Source of the DNA: Peptostreptococcus porci
GTDB lineage: Bacteria > Bacillota > Clostridia > Peptostreptococcales > Peptostreptococcaceae
Assembly (NCBI RefSeq): GCF_009695815.1
Contig: NZ_VUNE01000005.1
Location: 1 to 64,000 of the forward strand
DNA length: 64,000 bases
Direction of reading: 5' to 3'
A program made the translations under genes and the position numbers. Every line of letters begins with the position of its first letter. Within the stretch, counting starts at the first letter, position 1. The notes under the pieces were generated by a model. That model ran no database searches. It was not told where the DNA came from and saw nothing but the letters and a program-made list of their open reading frames with translations. Below are positions 18,842 to 26,697 of this stretch, piece after piece.

Positions 18842-19993
18842 CTATTCGCTTTTCTTTGGTGGTTTTGGTCCTGGATACTGATAATAATATGTTTTAAGCA
18901 TACCATTATACAGCTTTCTCTTTCTGGAAGAATCCATACCAAATTCGTATTCAAAATTCTCGAAAGAAGTTATTACATAGTATGACCAATTTTTCAAGCC
19001 CCTAAAGGTGTAGCCCATAGTTTTGTATAACATCTTTACAGACTCTTCATCTTCCAACCTTTCTCCATATGGTGGATTCGTTATTATAAATCCATATTCC
19101 TCGTCGCTCTTAAAATCAGTGACATCTGCAACATCAAACTTTATATAGCTTTCAACACCAGCCAATTCTGCATTTGCTTTTGCGATCTTTATACTTTCTG
19201 GATCTATATCATAGCCATGAATTACAAAGTCTTCGTTATCGTTCATTTGATCAAAAGCGTCTCTTCTAACATCCCACCATATCTTTTTATCAATTGTTCT
19301 CCATTTTTCAGAAATAAATTCCCTATTCAATCCAGGTGCCATATTTATTCCAATCATAGCTGCCTCAATCAGAATAGTCCCTGATCCACATAAAGGATCG
19401 ACAAGCGTTCTACCAGGCTTCCAAAGAGTTAAGTAGACCAAACCAGCAGCCAGAGTCTCTCTTATTGGAGCCTTGTTCGCAACTTCTCTATATCCTCTTT
19501 TATGCAAAGCCATTCCACTGGTGTCAATCGATAAAACGACCTTATCTTTATGTATAAATACGAATATTGGATATTTTTCCTTGTCCTCTTTTAAAATTCC
19601 TGTTTCCAGATACTTTTCCTTCAAGGAATCAACTACTGCTTTCTTTACTATCGACTGAATATCCGTAGTAGAAAATAACTTTGATTTAATAGACGATGCC
19701 TTTGAAACTGGAAACTGTGAGCCGTAAGGAATAAACCTTGACCAGTCTATTCTTCTCGTTTTATCGTAAAGTTCTTCAAAACTTTTGGCTGTAAACTCCG
19801 CTACCTTTAGATTAACTCTTTCGGCGCATCTCAACCAAATATTTGCCTTGGCAATTCCATATTCATCTGTCTTATATGTTATTCTTCCATCTTCAGTTTT
19901 TTCTATTTCAAATCCAAGAGATTTGATTTCATTAGCTAACATTTTTTCCATCCCAAAAAAACATGGCGATATTAGCGTATATTTTTTGTTCAC
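18842..19993 (-). CDS. THUMP-domain class I RNA methyltransferase (YpsC/RlmL-like)
   Basis: 383 residues. An N-terminal ferredoxin-like/THUMP region (about 1-160) binds RNA. The SAM-dependent domain follows, with LVDPLCGSGTILIEAA near residue 197 and the NPPYGERL catalytic motif near residue 310, the N-methyltransferase signature. The family includes the RlmL/K 23S rRNA m2G methyltransferase; Firmicute YpsC is its single-domain relative. It ends 12 bases before the lipoprotein gene and may be co-transcribed with it. Confidence 0.9.
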   Translation of the reverse strand: MNKKYTLISPCFFGMEKMLANEIKSLGFEIEKTEDGRITYKTDEYGIAKANIWLRCAERVNLKVAEFTAKSFEELYDKTRRIDWSRFIPYGSQFPVSKASSIKSKLFSTTDIQSIVKKAVVDSLKEKYLETGILKEDKEKYPIFVFIHKDKVVLSIDTSGMALHKRGYREVANKAPIRETLAAGLVYLTLWKPGRTLVDPLCGSGTILIEAAMIGINMAPGLNREFISEKWRTIDKKIWWDVRRDAFDQMNDNEDFVIHGYDIDPESIKIAKANAELAGVESYIKFDVADVTDFKSDEEYGFIITNPPYGERLEDEESVKMLYKTMGYTFRGLKNWSYYVITSFENFEYEFGMDSSRKRKLYNGMLKTYYYQYPGPKPPKKSE

Positions 19994-20016
19994 TAGCGTT
20001 CCTCCATTTTATATAA

Positions 20017-21162
20017 CTACTTTGTAGCTATTTCAATTATTTTTGATTTCAATTCGTTTTCTAAATTTCTAATTTCTTTTTCTGCTTCAGCTCTCTTAGT
20101 TCTTCCGTCTTCTTGAATTTTCATAACTTCATCAAGACTTGAAATTAATGCTTCATTTGTCTTTTTCAAAGTTTCTATATCAACAATTCCTCTTTCTGAT
20201 TCTTTTGCTGCCTCTATAGTAGCCATTTTTAATGTTTCTGCATTTTTATTCAAAAGTGCATTAGTCGTATCAGAAATTTGCTTTTGAATTTTCACAGCCT
20301 CTTGTGCATTCGCAACTCCTAGAGATAGCACCATTTGATTTTTCCACAAAGGTATTGTATTTACAATTGTGGATTGGATTTTTTCAACCATTTCCATATT
20401 TACGTTTTGTACCATTCTAATCTGTGGTGCAGTCTGTAAAGAAATTGCTCTCGACAAGTCCAAATCATGAAGCTTTTTTTCAAACCTAACAACTTGAGAA
20501 TTTAATTCATCTAACTTCTGAATATCTTCATCTCTTCTGTTTGCTGTCACTATCGCATTCAACTCTGGAAGAGTTTTTGTATTTACTTCCTCCAATTTTT
20601 TCTTTCCAGCAACTATATACATGGAAACTTCCTTAAAATAGTTCTTGTTCAGATCGTACATCTGATCAAGCATCGCAACATCTTTCATCAAAGTTATCTG
20701 TTGCTTTTCAAGAGTTTTTACGATTTCATCGACATTTGTTTCAGCCTCTGTGTATCTCGCCTGAATCATATCCTTTTTCTTTGCTGCTTTTTTGAAAAAA
20801 GAAAAGATACCAGAATCCTTTTTGTCTGAATCCAAATCAAAATTTTTCAGCTCTACAACTAAATTAGAAATCATATCTCCAACTTCGCCCAAGTCTTTTG
20901 TTCTTATGACACTCAAGGTCTGATCGGAAAAATCCGACATCTTTTTTTGTACACCTGCACCATATTCAAGAACCAATTGTGAATTTGAAATATCGATTTT
21001 TTCAGAAAAATCCTGTACCATCTGTTTCTCTTCCTCTGTAAAATTCGACATATCAAACTGGTCAAAATCAGCCAAGCTTTTTATATTTAACTCACTGCTA
21101 TTTTCATTTTTTATTTCTTGTTCAACCAAACCATCAAAAGTCAATTTTATTTCTTCACTCAT
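20017..21162 (-). CDS. TelA/YaaN family protein (toxic anion resistance family)
   Basis: About 381 residues, soluble and mostly alpha-helical with long coiled coils (about residues 130-380). The family was named for tellurite resistance; in Bacillus the xpaC-yaaN pair is linked to envelope stress. It follows an XpaC gene, the conserved pairing. Start choice is uncertain. The ATG at 21162 gives the usual MSEEIKL N-terminus, but the only SD (GGAGGAAGGAG) lies more than 20 bases upstream with a GGAGC/GCTCC hairpin between. The ATG at 21195 overlaps that SD and has none of its own. Confidence 0.88.
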   Translation of the reverse strand: MSEEIKLTFDGLVEQEIKNENSSELNIKSLADFDQFDMSNFTEEEKQMVQDFSEKIDISNSQLVLEYGAGVQKKMSDFSDQTLSVIRTKDLGEVGDMISNLVVELKNFDLDSDKKDSGIFSFFKKAAKKKDMIQARYTEAETNVDEIVKTLEKQQITLMKDVAMLDQMYDLNKNYFKEVSMYIVAGKKKLEEVNTKTLPELNAIVTANRRDEDIQKLDELNSQVVRFEKKLHDLDLSRAISLQTAPQIRMVQNVNMEMVEKIQSTIVNTIPLWKNQMVLSLGVANAQEAVKIQKQISDTTNALLNKNAETLKMATIEAAKESERGIVDIETLKKTNEALISSLDEVMKIQEDGRTKRAEAEKEIRNLENELKSKIIEIATK

Positions 21163-21207
21163 ATTCTCATTTAGGAGCGTTGCTCCTTCCTCCATTCTAA
21201 AATAGTA

Positions 21208-22431
21208 TTATTTTTTTAAGCCGTCTTGTGACAGCATAGTATTCAATACTGAAATATCAGCGTTGATATCCATTTTTTTAACTGAAAGTAGCTGATCAAG
21301 CAGTCTGTCAAATGCTTCTGAAATTGTGACTAGAGTGCTTGAAATTTGCTCTTTAGTTGTATTAGAAGAAACAATTCTTTCTGAATTATTCTCCATTTCA
21401 GAAAAAGTTTTAACAAGCTTGACAGTAGTTGGTAAATAGTATGTTGAATATCTATTTAACAACCCTAGCTGCTCAGGATACTTCTTCACTACCTCAACTA
21501 TTTGCTTTGAAGAGTTAAGGATTTTGTCTATTTCATTTACGACATCACTGTCCACAATAGTCTTGCCAAGGTATTCTAGCTCGTCATTTTTTTCATTTGT
21601 TTCATTTATAAAGATTTTAAGCTCGTCATTTTTTTCAATTTCAAGCTTTTCTTTTTCAACCTTCTGTCTATTTTTATATGCCTCGTAATAATATTGATAG
21701 CACTGATTATTCACAATAAACAAGGAATCATTTTCTACCAAATGACCTTGATTGAAATAATTATTTTTTATCATTGTCTTTAAATCTTTGATGACCTTGT
21801 TTTTATCAATGTTCAAGGTTTTAGAAATCCTGTCGATATCATCAAACTCTCTATTGCTAAAATAGGAAATATACTTCCTAAATCGTGTAATAGTTCTTGC
21901 TCTAATGCTAGAAAATACTCCAAATCCAAAAGATACTATTCCAATTGAAAAAAGCAATGCAGCCAACCCAGAAATTCCTAATAATGCAAAAATACCTCCA
22001 GAAATCAAAATGGTGCTGGCAACTGTATAAAATCCTATTTGAGCAATGACCATAGGAATATATCCTTGAGGCTTATTGGAATATCTTTCAATATCAAACC
22101 CCTGCTCGATCCTTTCTCCAATATGCTTATTGGTATCTCTATTATTAATATAGTCGGAAAAACTAGATGTTATCATACTGGCAACATTAAATACATTGGA
22201 TCTTTTCACTTCTCTATATGCCAAATCGACACCTGACTTCACCAATTCATTAATTTCACCAAAATCAATATTTGAAAAAATTTCATCAACCGATTTTTGT
22301 CTCATCTGTTTATAGTACTCTTTCTTATAATTGTTGTCATTATTTCCTTTAAAATCATCATATTTTTTGTAATAATTATCGCTATATTGGTTATCATTCT
22401 GTTTATTATTTTTATAAAATTTATCGTTCAT
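21208..22431 (-). CDS. XpaC-like protein (5-bromo-4-chloroindolyl phosphate hydrolysis family)
   Basis: 407 residues. Very Asn/Lys/Tyr-rich N-terminus, then an amphipathic region, two adjacent hydrophobic segments (near residues 125-175), and a charged helical C-terminal domain. This layout matches XpaC, and the TelA gene follows 45 bases later, as in Bacillus xpaC-yaaN. The ATG at 22431 is used because GAGGAG stands 8 bases before it; a GTG nine bases upstream overlaps the SD. An extended -10 (TGTTATAAT, 22453-22458) close upstream suggests its own promoter. The biochemical role is unproven. Confidence 0.82.
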   Translation of the reverse strand: MNDKFYKNNKQNDNQYSDNYYKKYDDFKGNNDNNYKKEYYKQMRQKSVDEIFSNIDFGEINELVKSGVDLAYREVKRSNVFNVASMITSSFSDYINNRDTNKHIGERIEQGFDIERYSNKPQGYIPMVIAQIGFYTVASTILISGGIFALLGISGLAALLFSIGIVSFGFGVFSSIRARTITRFRKYISYFSNREFDDIDRISKTLNIDKNKVIKDLKTMIKNNYFNQGHLVENDSLFIVNNQCYQYYYEAYKNRQKVEKEKLEIEKNDELKIFINETNEKNDELEYLGKTIVDSDVVNEIDKILNSSKQIVEVVKKYPEQLGLLNRYSTYYLPTTVKLVKTFSEMENNSERIVSSNTTKEQISSTLVTISEAFDRLLDQLLSVKKMDINADISVLNTMLSQDGLKK

Positions 22432-22469
22432 AAGCAACACTCCTCTATGCTAATTATAACATAAAAATA

Positions 22470-22574
22470 AGAGGTATTGACTTAAAATCATATTTTTATC
22501 ATTGTAAAAATCAGATAATTTTAATAATCTATCCAAATATTTTACCATAAATATGATTTTTGAAAATACCTCTA
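22470..22574. repeat. 105-bp imperfect palindrome between the ABC operon and xpaC
   Basis: Outer arms at 22470-22498 and 22546-22574 match as inverted repeats beginning AGAGGTATT, with a shared ATCATATTT block. Weaker inner pairing (GTAAAAAT with ATTTTAC; AGATAA with TAATCT) continues toward the centre. On the reverse strand a T-rich stretch follows, so it can serve as terminator of the ABC operon. Its size and full-length symmetry also fit a small palindromic mobile element. Confidence 0.65.
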
Positions 22575-22608
22575 AAAAAATATCCATATAATCGATTTTA
22601 TTTAAAAA

Positions 22609-23274
22609 TTATATTTCAACTTCGTTTTCATTAACTAAAAGCCCTTCCTTGATATATATTATTTTATCTGCCATTTCTTTTGAAAATGCAACATCATGTG
22701 AAATTATTAATATTGCCATGCCTCTTTCTTTAAATCGAGTTATTATCTCTTGGACTTTCTGTATATTTTCTTTATCCAATGCAGAGGTCGGCTCGTCGAA
22801 GCAAAGTATTTTTGGCATCAAAGCACAGCTTCTGGCAATAGCAACTCTTTGCTGTTGACCACCAGACAATTCAAATGGATAGCTGTCCTTTTTATCGCTC
22901 AAATCTACCATTTCCAGTAGATCGATAGCTATTTTTTCCGCCTCCTGTCTTGATTTTCCAAGAACCCTCATAGGAGCTTCAATAATATTTTCCAATACCG
23001 AAAAATGAGGAAATAAATTGAAATTCTGAAACACCATCCCTATTTGTCCTCTTATTTTCTTTCTATCATTTGAGTCTTTTATTTTTATGCTGTCTACAAT
23101 TATTTCTCCACTATCAAATGTTTCTAACCCATTAATACATCTTATCAAGGTCGTTTTTCCAGCACCAGATTTGCCTAGCACAACACCGATTTCACCTGAC
23201 TCTATTTCAAAAGAAATTCCCTTTAAAACCTCGACATTATTAAAACTTTTCTTTAAATCAACTACCTTTAACAT
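22609..23274 (-). CDS. Polar amino-acid ABC transporter ATP-binding protein (predicted histidine)
   Basis: 221 residues, GlnQ/HisP-type ATPase. Walker A GKSGAGKTT near residue 38, Q-loop VFQNFNLFPH, signature LSGGQQQRVAIAR, Walker B ILCFDEPTSALD and the switch His (IISHD). GAGGTG stands 5 bases before the ATG at 23274; an overlapping TTG one codon upstream is less well spaced. It is the last gene of the binding protein-permease-ATPase operon, after a 100-base gap filled with 19-bp repeats. Substrate is inferred from the T-box leader. Confidence 0.93.
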   Translation of the reverse strand: MLKVVDLKKSFNNVEVLKGISFEIESGEIGVVLGKSGAGKTTLIRCINGLETFDSGEIIVDSIKIKDSNDRKKIRGQIGMVFQNFNLFPHFSVLENIIEAPMRVLGKSRQEAEKIAIDLLEMVDLSDKKDSYPFELSGGQQQRVAIARSCALMPKILCFDEPTSALDKENIQKVQEIITRFKERGMAILIISHDVAFSKEMADKIIYIKEGLLVNENEVEI

Positions 23275-23322
23275 CAATACACCTCACTACTAGATTTTTC
23301 AATCTATCCAATAAATATATTT

Positions 23323-23398
23323 ACCTGCAACGCAACAGTTAACCTGCAATAAAACAGTTTACCTGCAATACAACAGTTTACCTGTAATATGAGAATTT
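23323..23398 (-). repeat. Four 19-bp tandem repeats overlapping the permease stop codon
   Basis: ACCTGCAA (ACCTGTAA in the last unit) recurs at 23323, 23342, 23361 and 23380, an exact 19-base period. The 23380 unit contains the last codons of the amino-acid permease, and its TAA stop falls at the junction with the next unit. The other three extend into the gap before the ATPase gene. Confidence 0.85.
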
Positions 23399-23995
23399 TT
23401 TCTCGACGATTGCCAACACTTGTGTCAACACTCCAGTCATCACCAAATAAATAGCACCTGCTACCACAAATGGCATCAATGAAGCCTCTCTATTACTAGC
23501 TGCAGTCGCTACTCTTAACAAGTCGTTAACAGCCAATATATAAACCAATGAAGTGTCTTTTACAAGAGTTATCAGTTCATTTCCGACAGGTGGAATAACA
23601 ATTTTTAAAACCTGTGGGAAAATTATTCTCTTGTACATTGTAACCTTATCCAATCCAAGAACCATAGCTGCTTCAAATTGACCTCTATCGATCGATTGAA
23701 GACCCGCTCTAAATATCTCGGCATAATACGCTGCATAATTGATAGAAAATGCAAAAATTGCAACAGTCATTTTATCAAACACTAGATTGGGATTTATGGC
23801 TGGAAGTCCATAGTAAAAAAATACAAGTTGCAATAATAATGGACTCCCCCTCATTATCCATATGTATGCGCCTGTTACAGCACTCCCTATTTTGTTTTTT
23901 GATACCCTTACCATTGCTACTGCAATACCAAGTGGAATCGAAAATATTGTTGTCAGGAAAAATAATTCCAAAACAATCTTTACACCTTCTAACAT
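23378..23995 (-). CDS. Polar amino-acid ABC transporter permease
   Basis: 205 residues with about five membrane segments, of the HisM/GlnP type. The start LEGVKIVLELFFLTTIF and the cytoplasmic ATPase-contact loop (EIFRAGLQSIDRGQFEAAMVLGL, near residue 92) are characteristic. GGAGG stands 7 bases before the ATG. It follows the binding protein closely. As the only permease gene, it probably works as a homodimer. The stop codon lies inside a 19-bp repeat array. Confidence 0.93.
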   Translation of the reverse strand: MLEGVKIVLELFFLTTIFSIPLGIAVAMVRVSKNKIGSAVTGAYIWIMRGSPLLLQLVFFYYGLPAINPNLVFDKMTVAIFAFSINYAAYYAEIFRAGLQSIDRGQFEAAMVLGLDKVTMYKRIIFPQVLKIVIPPVGNELITLVKDTSLVYILAVNDLLRVATAASNREASLMPFVVAGAIYLVMTGVLTQVLAIVEKKFSYYR

Positions 23996-24013
23996 TACAC
24001 AACCTCCAAATTA

Positions 24014-24808
24014 TTATTTAAACCATTTTGATCTTATCTTGTCAAAAGTTCCATCAGCTTTCATTTCATCTAAAGCTTTATCAACCTTTTCTCTAAGCTC
24101 GTTGTCATCTTTTCTGAAGCCGACACCATATTGTTCACTTCCAAGATCGCCTTCTAATACTGTATACTTATCTTCGCCCCTCTGCTTGATATAATATTTT
24201 AACAACACCTCGTCACCAACTATGGCTTTAACTCTACCTACCTCTAAATCTCTTAGAGCCTTGTCATATGTATCATAAGTTGAAGCCTGTTTATCCTTAA
24301 TCATATTCTGAAATTCTTTGTTTGATTCTATAGCATCCAATCCAGTAGATCCTGCCTGAGTACCAACTGGCTGGTCCTTCAAATCAGATATTTTTTTGAA
24401 TGGCTCAGTAGACATAGTTACTACGATTTGTCTATTATCGAAATATGGCTTTGAATATGCAACCTTTTCTTTTCTTTCTTCTGTTATACTATACCCATTC
24501 CACAAACAGTCGACATTTTTATTATTTAAAGTTTGTTCCTTCATTGACCACTCGATATTTTCAAATTTTGGAGTATATCCAGCTCTTTTAAAAGCCTCTT
24601 TTGCCAAATCAATATCAAATCCTACCAATTCATTATTTTCGTCCAAAAATCCCATAGGAACGAATGTGTTATCTAATCCAACAATTACTGTATTATCAGT
24701 TTTTTCAGTAGTTTTTGCTTCTTCCTTCTTTGAACAAGCTCCTAAACTTGAAATTAATACTAAACCTAAAGCTACTAATGATAGTTTTTTTATAATGCCT
24801 TTTTTCAT
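24014..24808 (-). CDS. Amino-acid ABC transporter substrate-binding lipoprotein
   Basis: 264 residues, SBP family 3. Lipobox SLGAC with Cys25. The two-lobed binding fold is evident: VGLDNTFVPMGF, then NELVGFDIDLAKEAFKRAG, then VDCLWNGYSITEERKEKVAYSKPYF. GGAGG is upstream of the ATG. It is the first gene behind the T-box leader at 24838-25100, so its ligand is probably histidine. Specificity from sequence alone is not certain. Confidence 0.92.
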   Translation of the reverse strand: MKKGIIKKLSLVALGLVLISSLGACSKKEEAKTTEKTDNTVIVGLDNTFVPMGFLDENNELVGFDIDLAKEAFKRAGYTPKFENIEWSMKEQTLNNKNVDCLWNGYSITEERKEKVAYSKPYFDNRQIVVTMSTEPFKKISDLKDQPVGTQAGSTGLDAIESNKEFQNMIKDKQASTYDTYDKALRDLEVGRVKAIVGDEVLLKYYIKQRGEDKYTVLEGDLGSEQYGVGFRKDDNELREKVDKALDEMKADGTFDKIRSKWFK

Positions 24809-24837
24809 CTTCTATTCCTCCAATTTGATAAAATAAT

Positions 24838-25100
24838 AAAAAAACTCCCATCCTCTGACTTATGTCAGAGGACGAGAGTAAAAATTCTACTTCGTGTTCC
24901 CACCTCTATTTGTCATCACCTCACAGTGATAACCTCATTAGGTACTAACATACCTTAACACTGTAACGGGCGTCCCCGTGATAGCCTACTACTAATTCGG
25001 TACCAAACTCAAAGATGTGTTCATCATGATTCATATTGTGCTTCTCACCACCCAGCAACTCTCTGATTAACTCCACATGACTACTATTTCTTATCAATGT
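24838..25100 (-). promoter_or_regulatory. T-box leader, predicted histidine-specific
   Basis: Reading the reverse strand, Stem I starts near 25100 with the AGTA bulge, then GAGAGTTGCTGG and GTGGTGAGAAGC. The specifier region reads GAA-CAC-A, and CAC is a His codon. Farther on is the T-box region AGAGGTGGGAACACGAAG. Its UGGG would pair with a tRNA ending CCCA, which fits C73 of tRNA-His. A terminator follows: 9-base arms at 24864-24872 and 24851-24859, then a T-run. When uncharged tRNA-His binds, the antiterminator should form and the transporter be expressed. Confidence 0.9.
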
Positions 25101-25126
25101 TTTTATATTGTTTATTGTTTGAATCT

Positions 25127-25155
25127 ATATTAATACAATTCAAACATAATGTCAA
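25127..25155 (-). promoter_or_regulatory. Sigma-A promoter of the T-box operon
   Basis: TTGACA (25150-25155) and TAATAT (25127-25132) on the reverse strand, spaced 17 bases, about 30 bases upstream of Stem I. Confidence 0.8.
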
Positions 25156-25293
25156 TACTTTTTTTATTTTTTATTATTACTTCTCTTTTTAAATTGTTGT
25201 AACTTATATTTATAGTTATTATGAGTTCAATTCATTTAGAAAAGTATATTCTTGTTTTTCATCCCTAATATGCTTCAGAAAATTTATACTTTT

Positions 25294-26601
25294 TTATTTT
25301 TTCGACCATGGAACTGTCTCAACATCTCCAAATCTCAAGTCCTTAAATCTGTTGGTATATTCGCCTCTGTAATTTATTATATACAAAATCACAAGCTCAA
25401 TATAGCTAATTCCACACAAAACAATGTTCCACATCTCTTCAAAATCTAAGTGTATATTATGATTTTTTTTACTTGGATGAACCACAATATTTCTATACTG
25501 AGTAATAAGGTCGACAGAGTCCATTTTTATCTTGCTGTTGTAATTTCTACCACTTACTGCGAAGGGTATATCGTGATCTATCGAGCAGAATTTCAACAAT
25601 TCTCTAATGTTTTGATTTGCTGCCCTGTTATCGTATTCTTCTCTTGAAAACACTCGCTCTAACTCTACAAGCACCACGTATGACAACATCTCCAGTGCAG
25701 TTTGAATGGATATTATATTGTTGCCCATATTAATTCCATTTAAGGATTCGACATACCAATCCAAAATACTAGAAAAAGCATCAAAATAATAGGTTTCTTC
25801 AAGCTTTTTTGTCATAAGCGACAAATATTTTTCAAAATTATAGTAATTGGAAATAGTTGAAGTCCAATTAAACACAAATTGATAATTATTTGAGTACATC
25901 TTATGCCATGACCTGTATACTTCCTTTGAATTGCTATACCCAAAGCAATTTGGAATGGCAATAAATCTACCACATGAAAAGCTGAGGGCAATTGATAACT
26001 GTGTAATCAGCTTGTAAATATTTCTAGTGTTAAACATCGTACCATCATATTTCTCTATTTTCCCAGTATGAGTTATCACACTTCCATTACGGCTTACCAA
26101 TCTATTGTGAAAATCTTTATTGTAATTATAGCTTTTATCAATGGTTATTTTGTAATCATTAACTTTAAATTCAAGCCTCCCTGCATAGACCAAATCATCA
26201 TAATTTACTAATTTTCCTGGAATTTTGTCCATATTCAATATATCAAATTGAATGTATTGCACACTGTTATCCTTTGATTTTATAACATTATCATTTACAT
26301 ATCCGATAATCTCGCCATTATTAATACTTTCTATTTCGATACTCATCAGCTTATAACCTGAAATCTCAAGGGTTGCTTCCTTTGAAAAATTTATTAAATC
26401 AATTTCTGACAAATCTTCAAATTTGTATATTTTTGCTGAAAAATTAATTGAAACAGGCTCTGAAAGCTTATAATACAAGACTCCATCACACTTCAATTGA
26501 ATATCCGAATATATATGAAATTTTCCGGAATATATAACGAGATCCTCGCCTATTTCATTCATACAATATCTTGATTTTACTGCCTCTCCTATAATGAACA
26601 C
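25294..26601 (-). CDS. HEPN-like protein of unknown function (YopA/ApeA-like layout)
   Basis: 435 residues with no recognised enzyme name. The N-terminal half (about 1-200) is beta-rich. The C-terminal half is helical and carries RNIVVH near residue 370, the R-x4-H motif of HEPN ribonuclease domains, preceded by ELLKFCSIDHDIPFAV. A beta-rich front and C-terminal HEPN resemble ApeA-type abortive-infection and YopA-type phage proteins; this is pattern resemblance only. There is no signal peptide. The GTG start directly abuts AAGGAGA, so the true start is unclear; an ATT two codons later is better spaced. The SD lies directly behind the upstream gene's terminator. Confidence 0.7.
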   Translation of the reverse strand: MFIIGEAVKSRYCMNEIGEDLVIYSGKFHIYSDIQLKCDGVLYYKLSEPVSINFSAKIYKFEDLSEIDLINFSKEATLEISGYKLMSIEIESINNGEIIGYVNDNVIKSKDNSVQYIQFDILNMDKIPGKLVNYDDLVYAGRLEFKVNDYKITIDKSYNYNKDFHNRLVSRNGSVITHTGKIEKYDGTMFNTRNIYKLITQLSIALSFSCGRFIAIPNCFGYSNSKEVYRSWHKMYSNNYQFVFNWTSTISNYYNFEKYLSLMTKKLEETYYFDAFSSILDWYVESLNGINMGNNIISIQTALEMLSYVVLVELERVFSREEYDNRAANQNIRELLKFCSIDHDIPFAVSGRNYNSKIKMDSVDLITQYRNIVVHPSKKNHNIHLDFEEMWNIVLCGISYIELVILYIINYRGEYTNRFKDLRFGDVETVPWSKK

Positions 26602-26609
26602 TCTCCTTC

Positions 26610-26648
26610 AAAAAAACATAAACCAATCAGAGCTTTGATTGGTTTATG
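26610..26648 (-). terminator. Strong terminator after the activase gene, abutting the next gene's SD
   Basis: A perfect 13-bp stem (26617-26629 with 26636-26648), 6-base loop, then seven T residues (26616-26610) on the reverse strand. The next bases are GAAGGAG, the SD of the HEPN-like gene. Confidence 0.85.
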
Positions 26649-26697
26649 CAAAATACTAATCGAAAAACAAATTTTCTCTGCATTCCTAATTAATATA

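Noticed and set aside
23323-23398. Possible CRISPR remnant
   Set aside because: Units are head to tail at 19 bases with no spacers and no cas genes.
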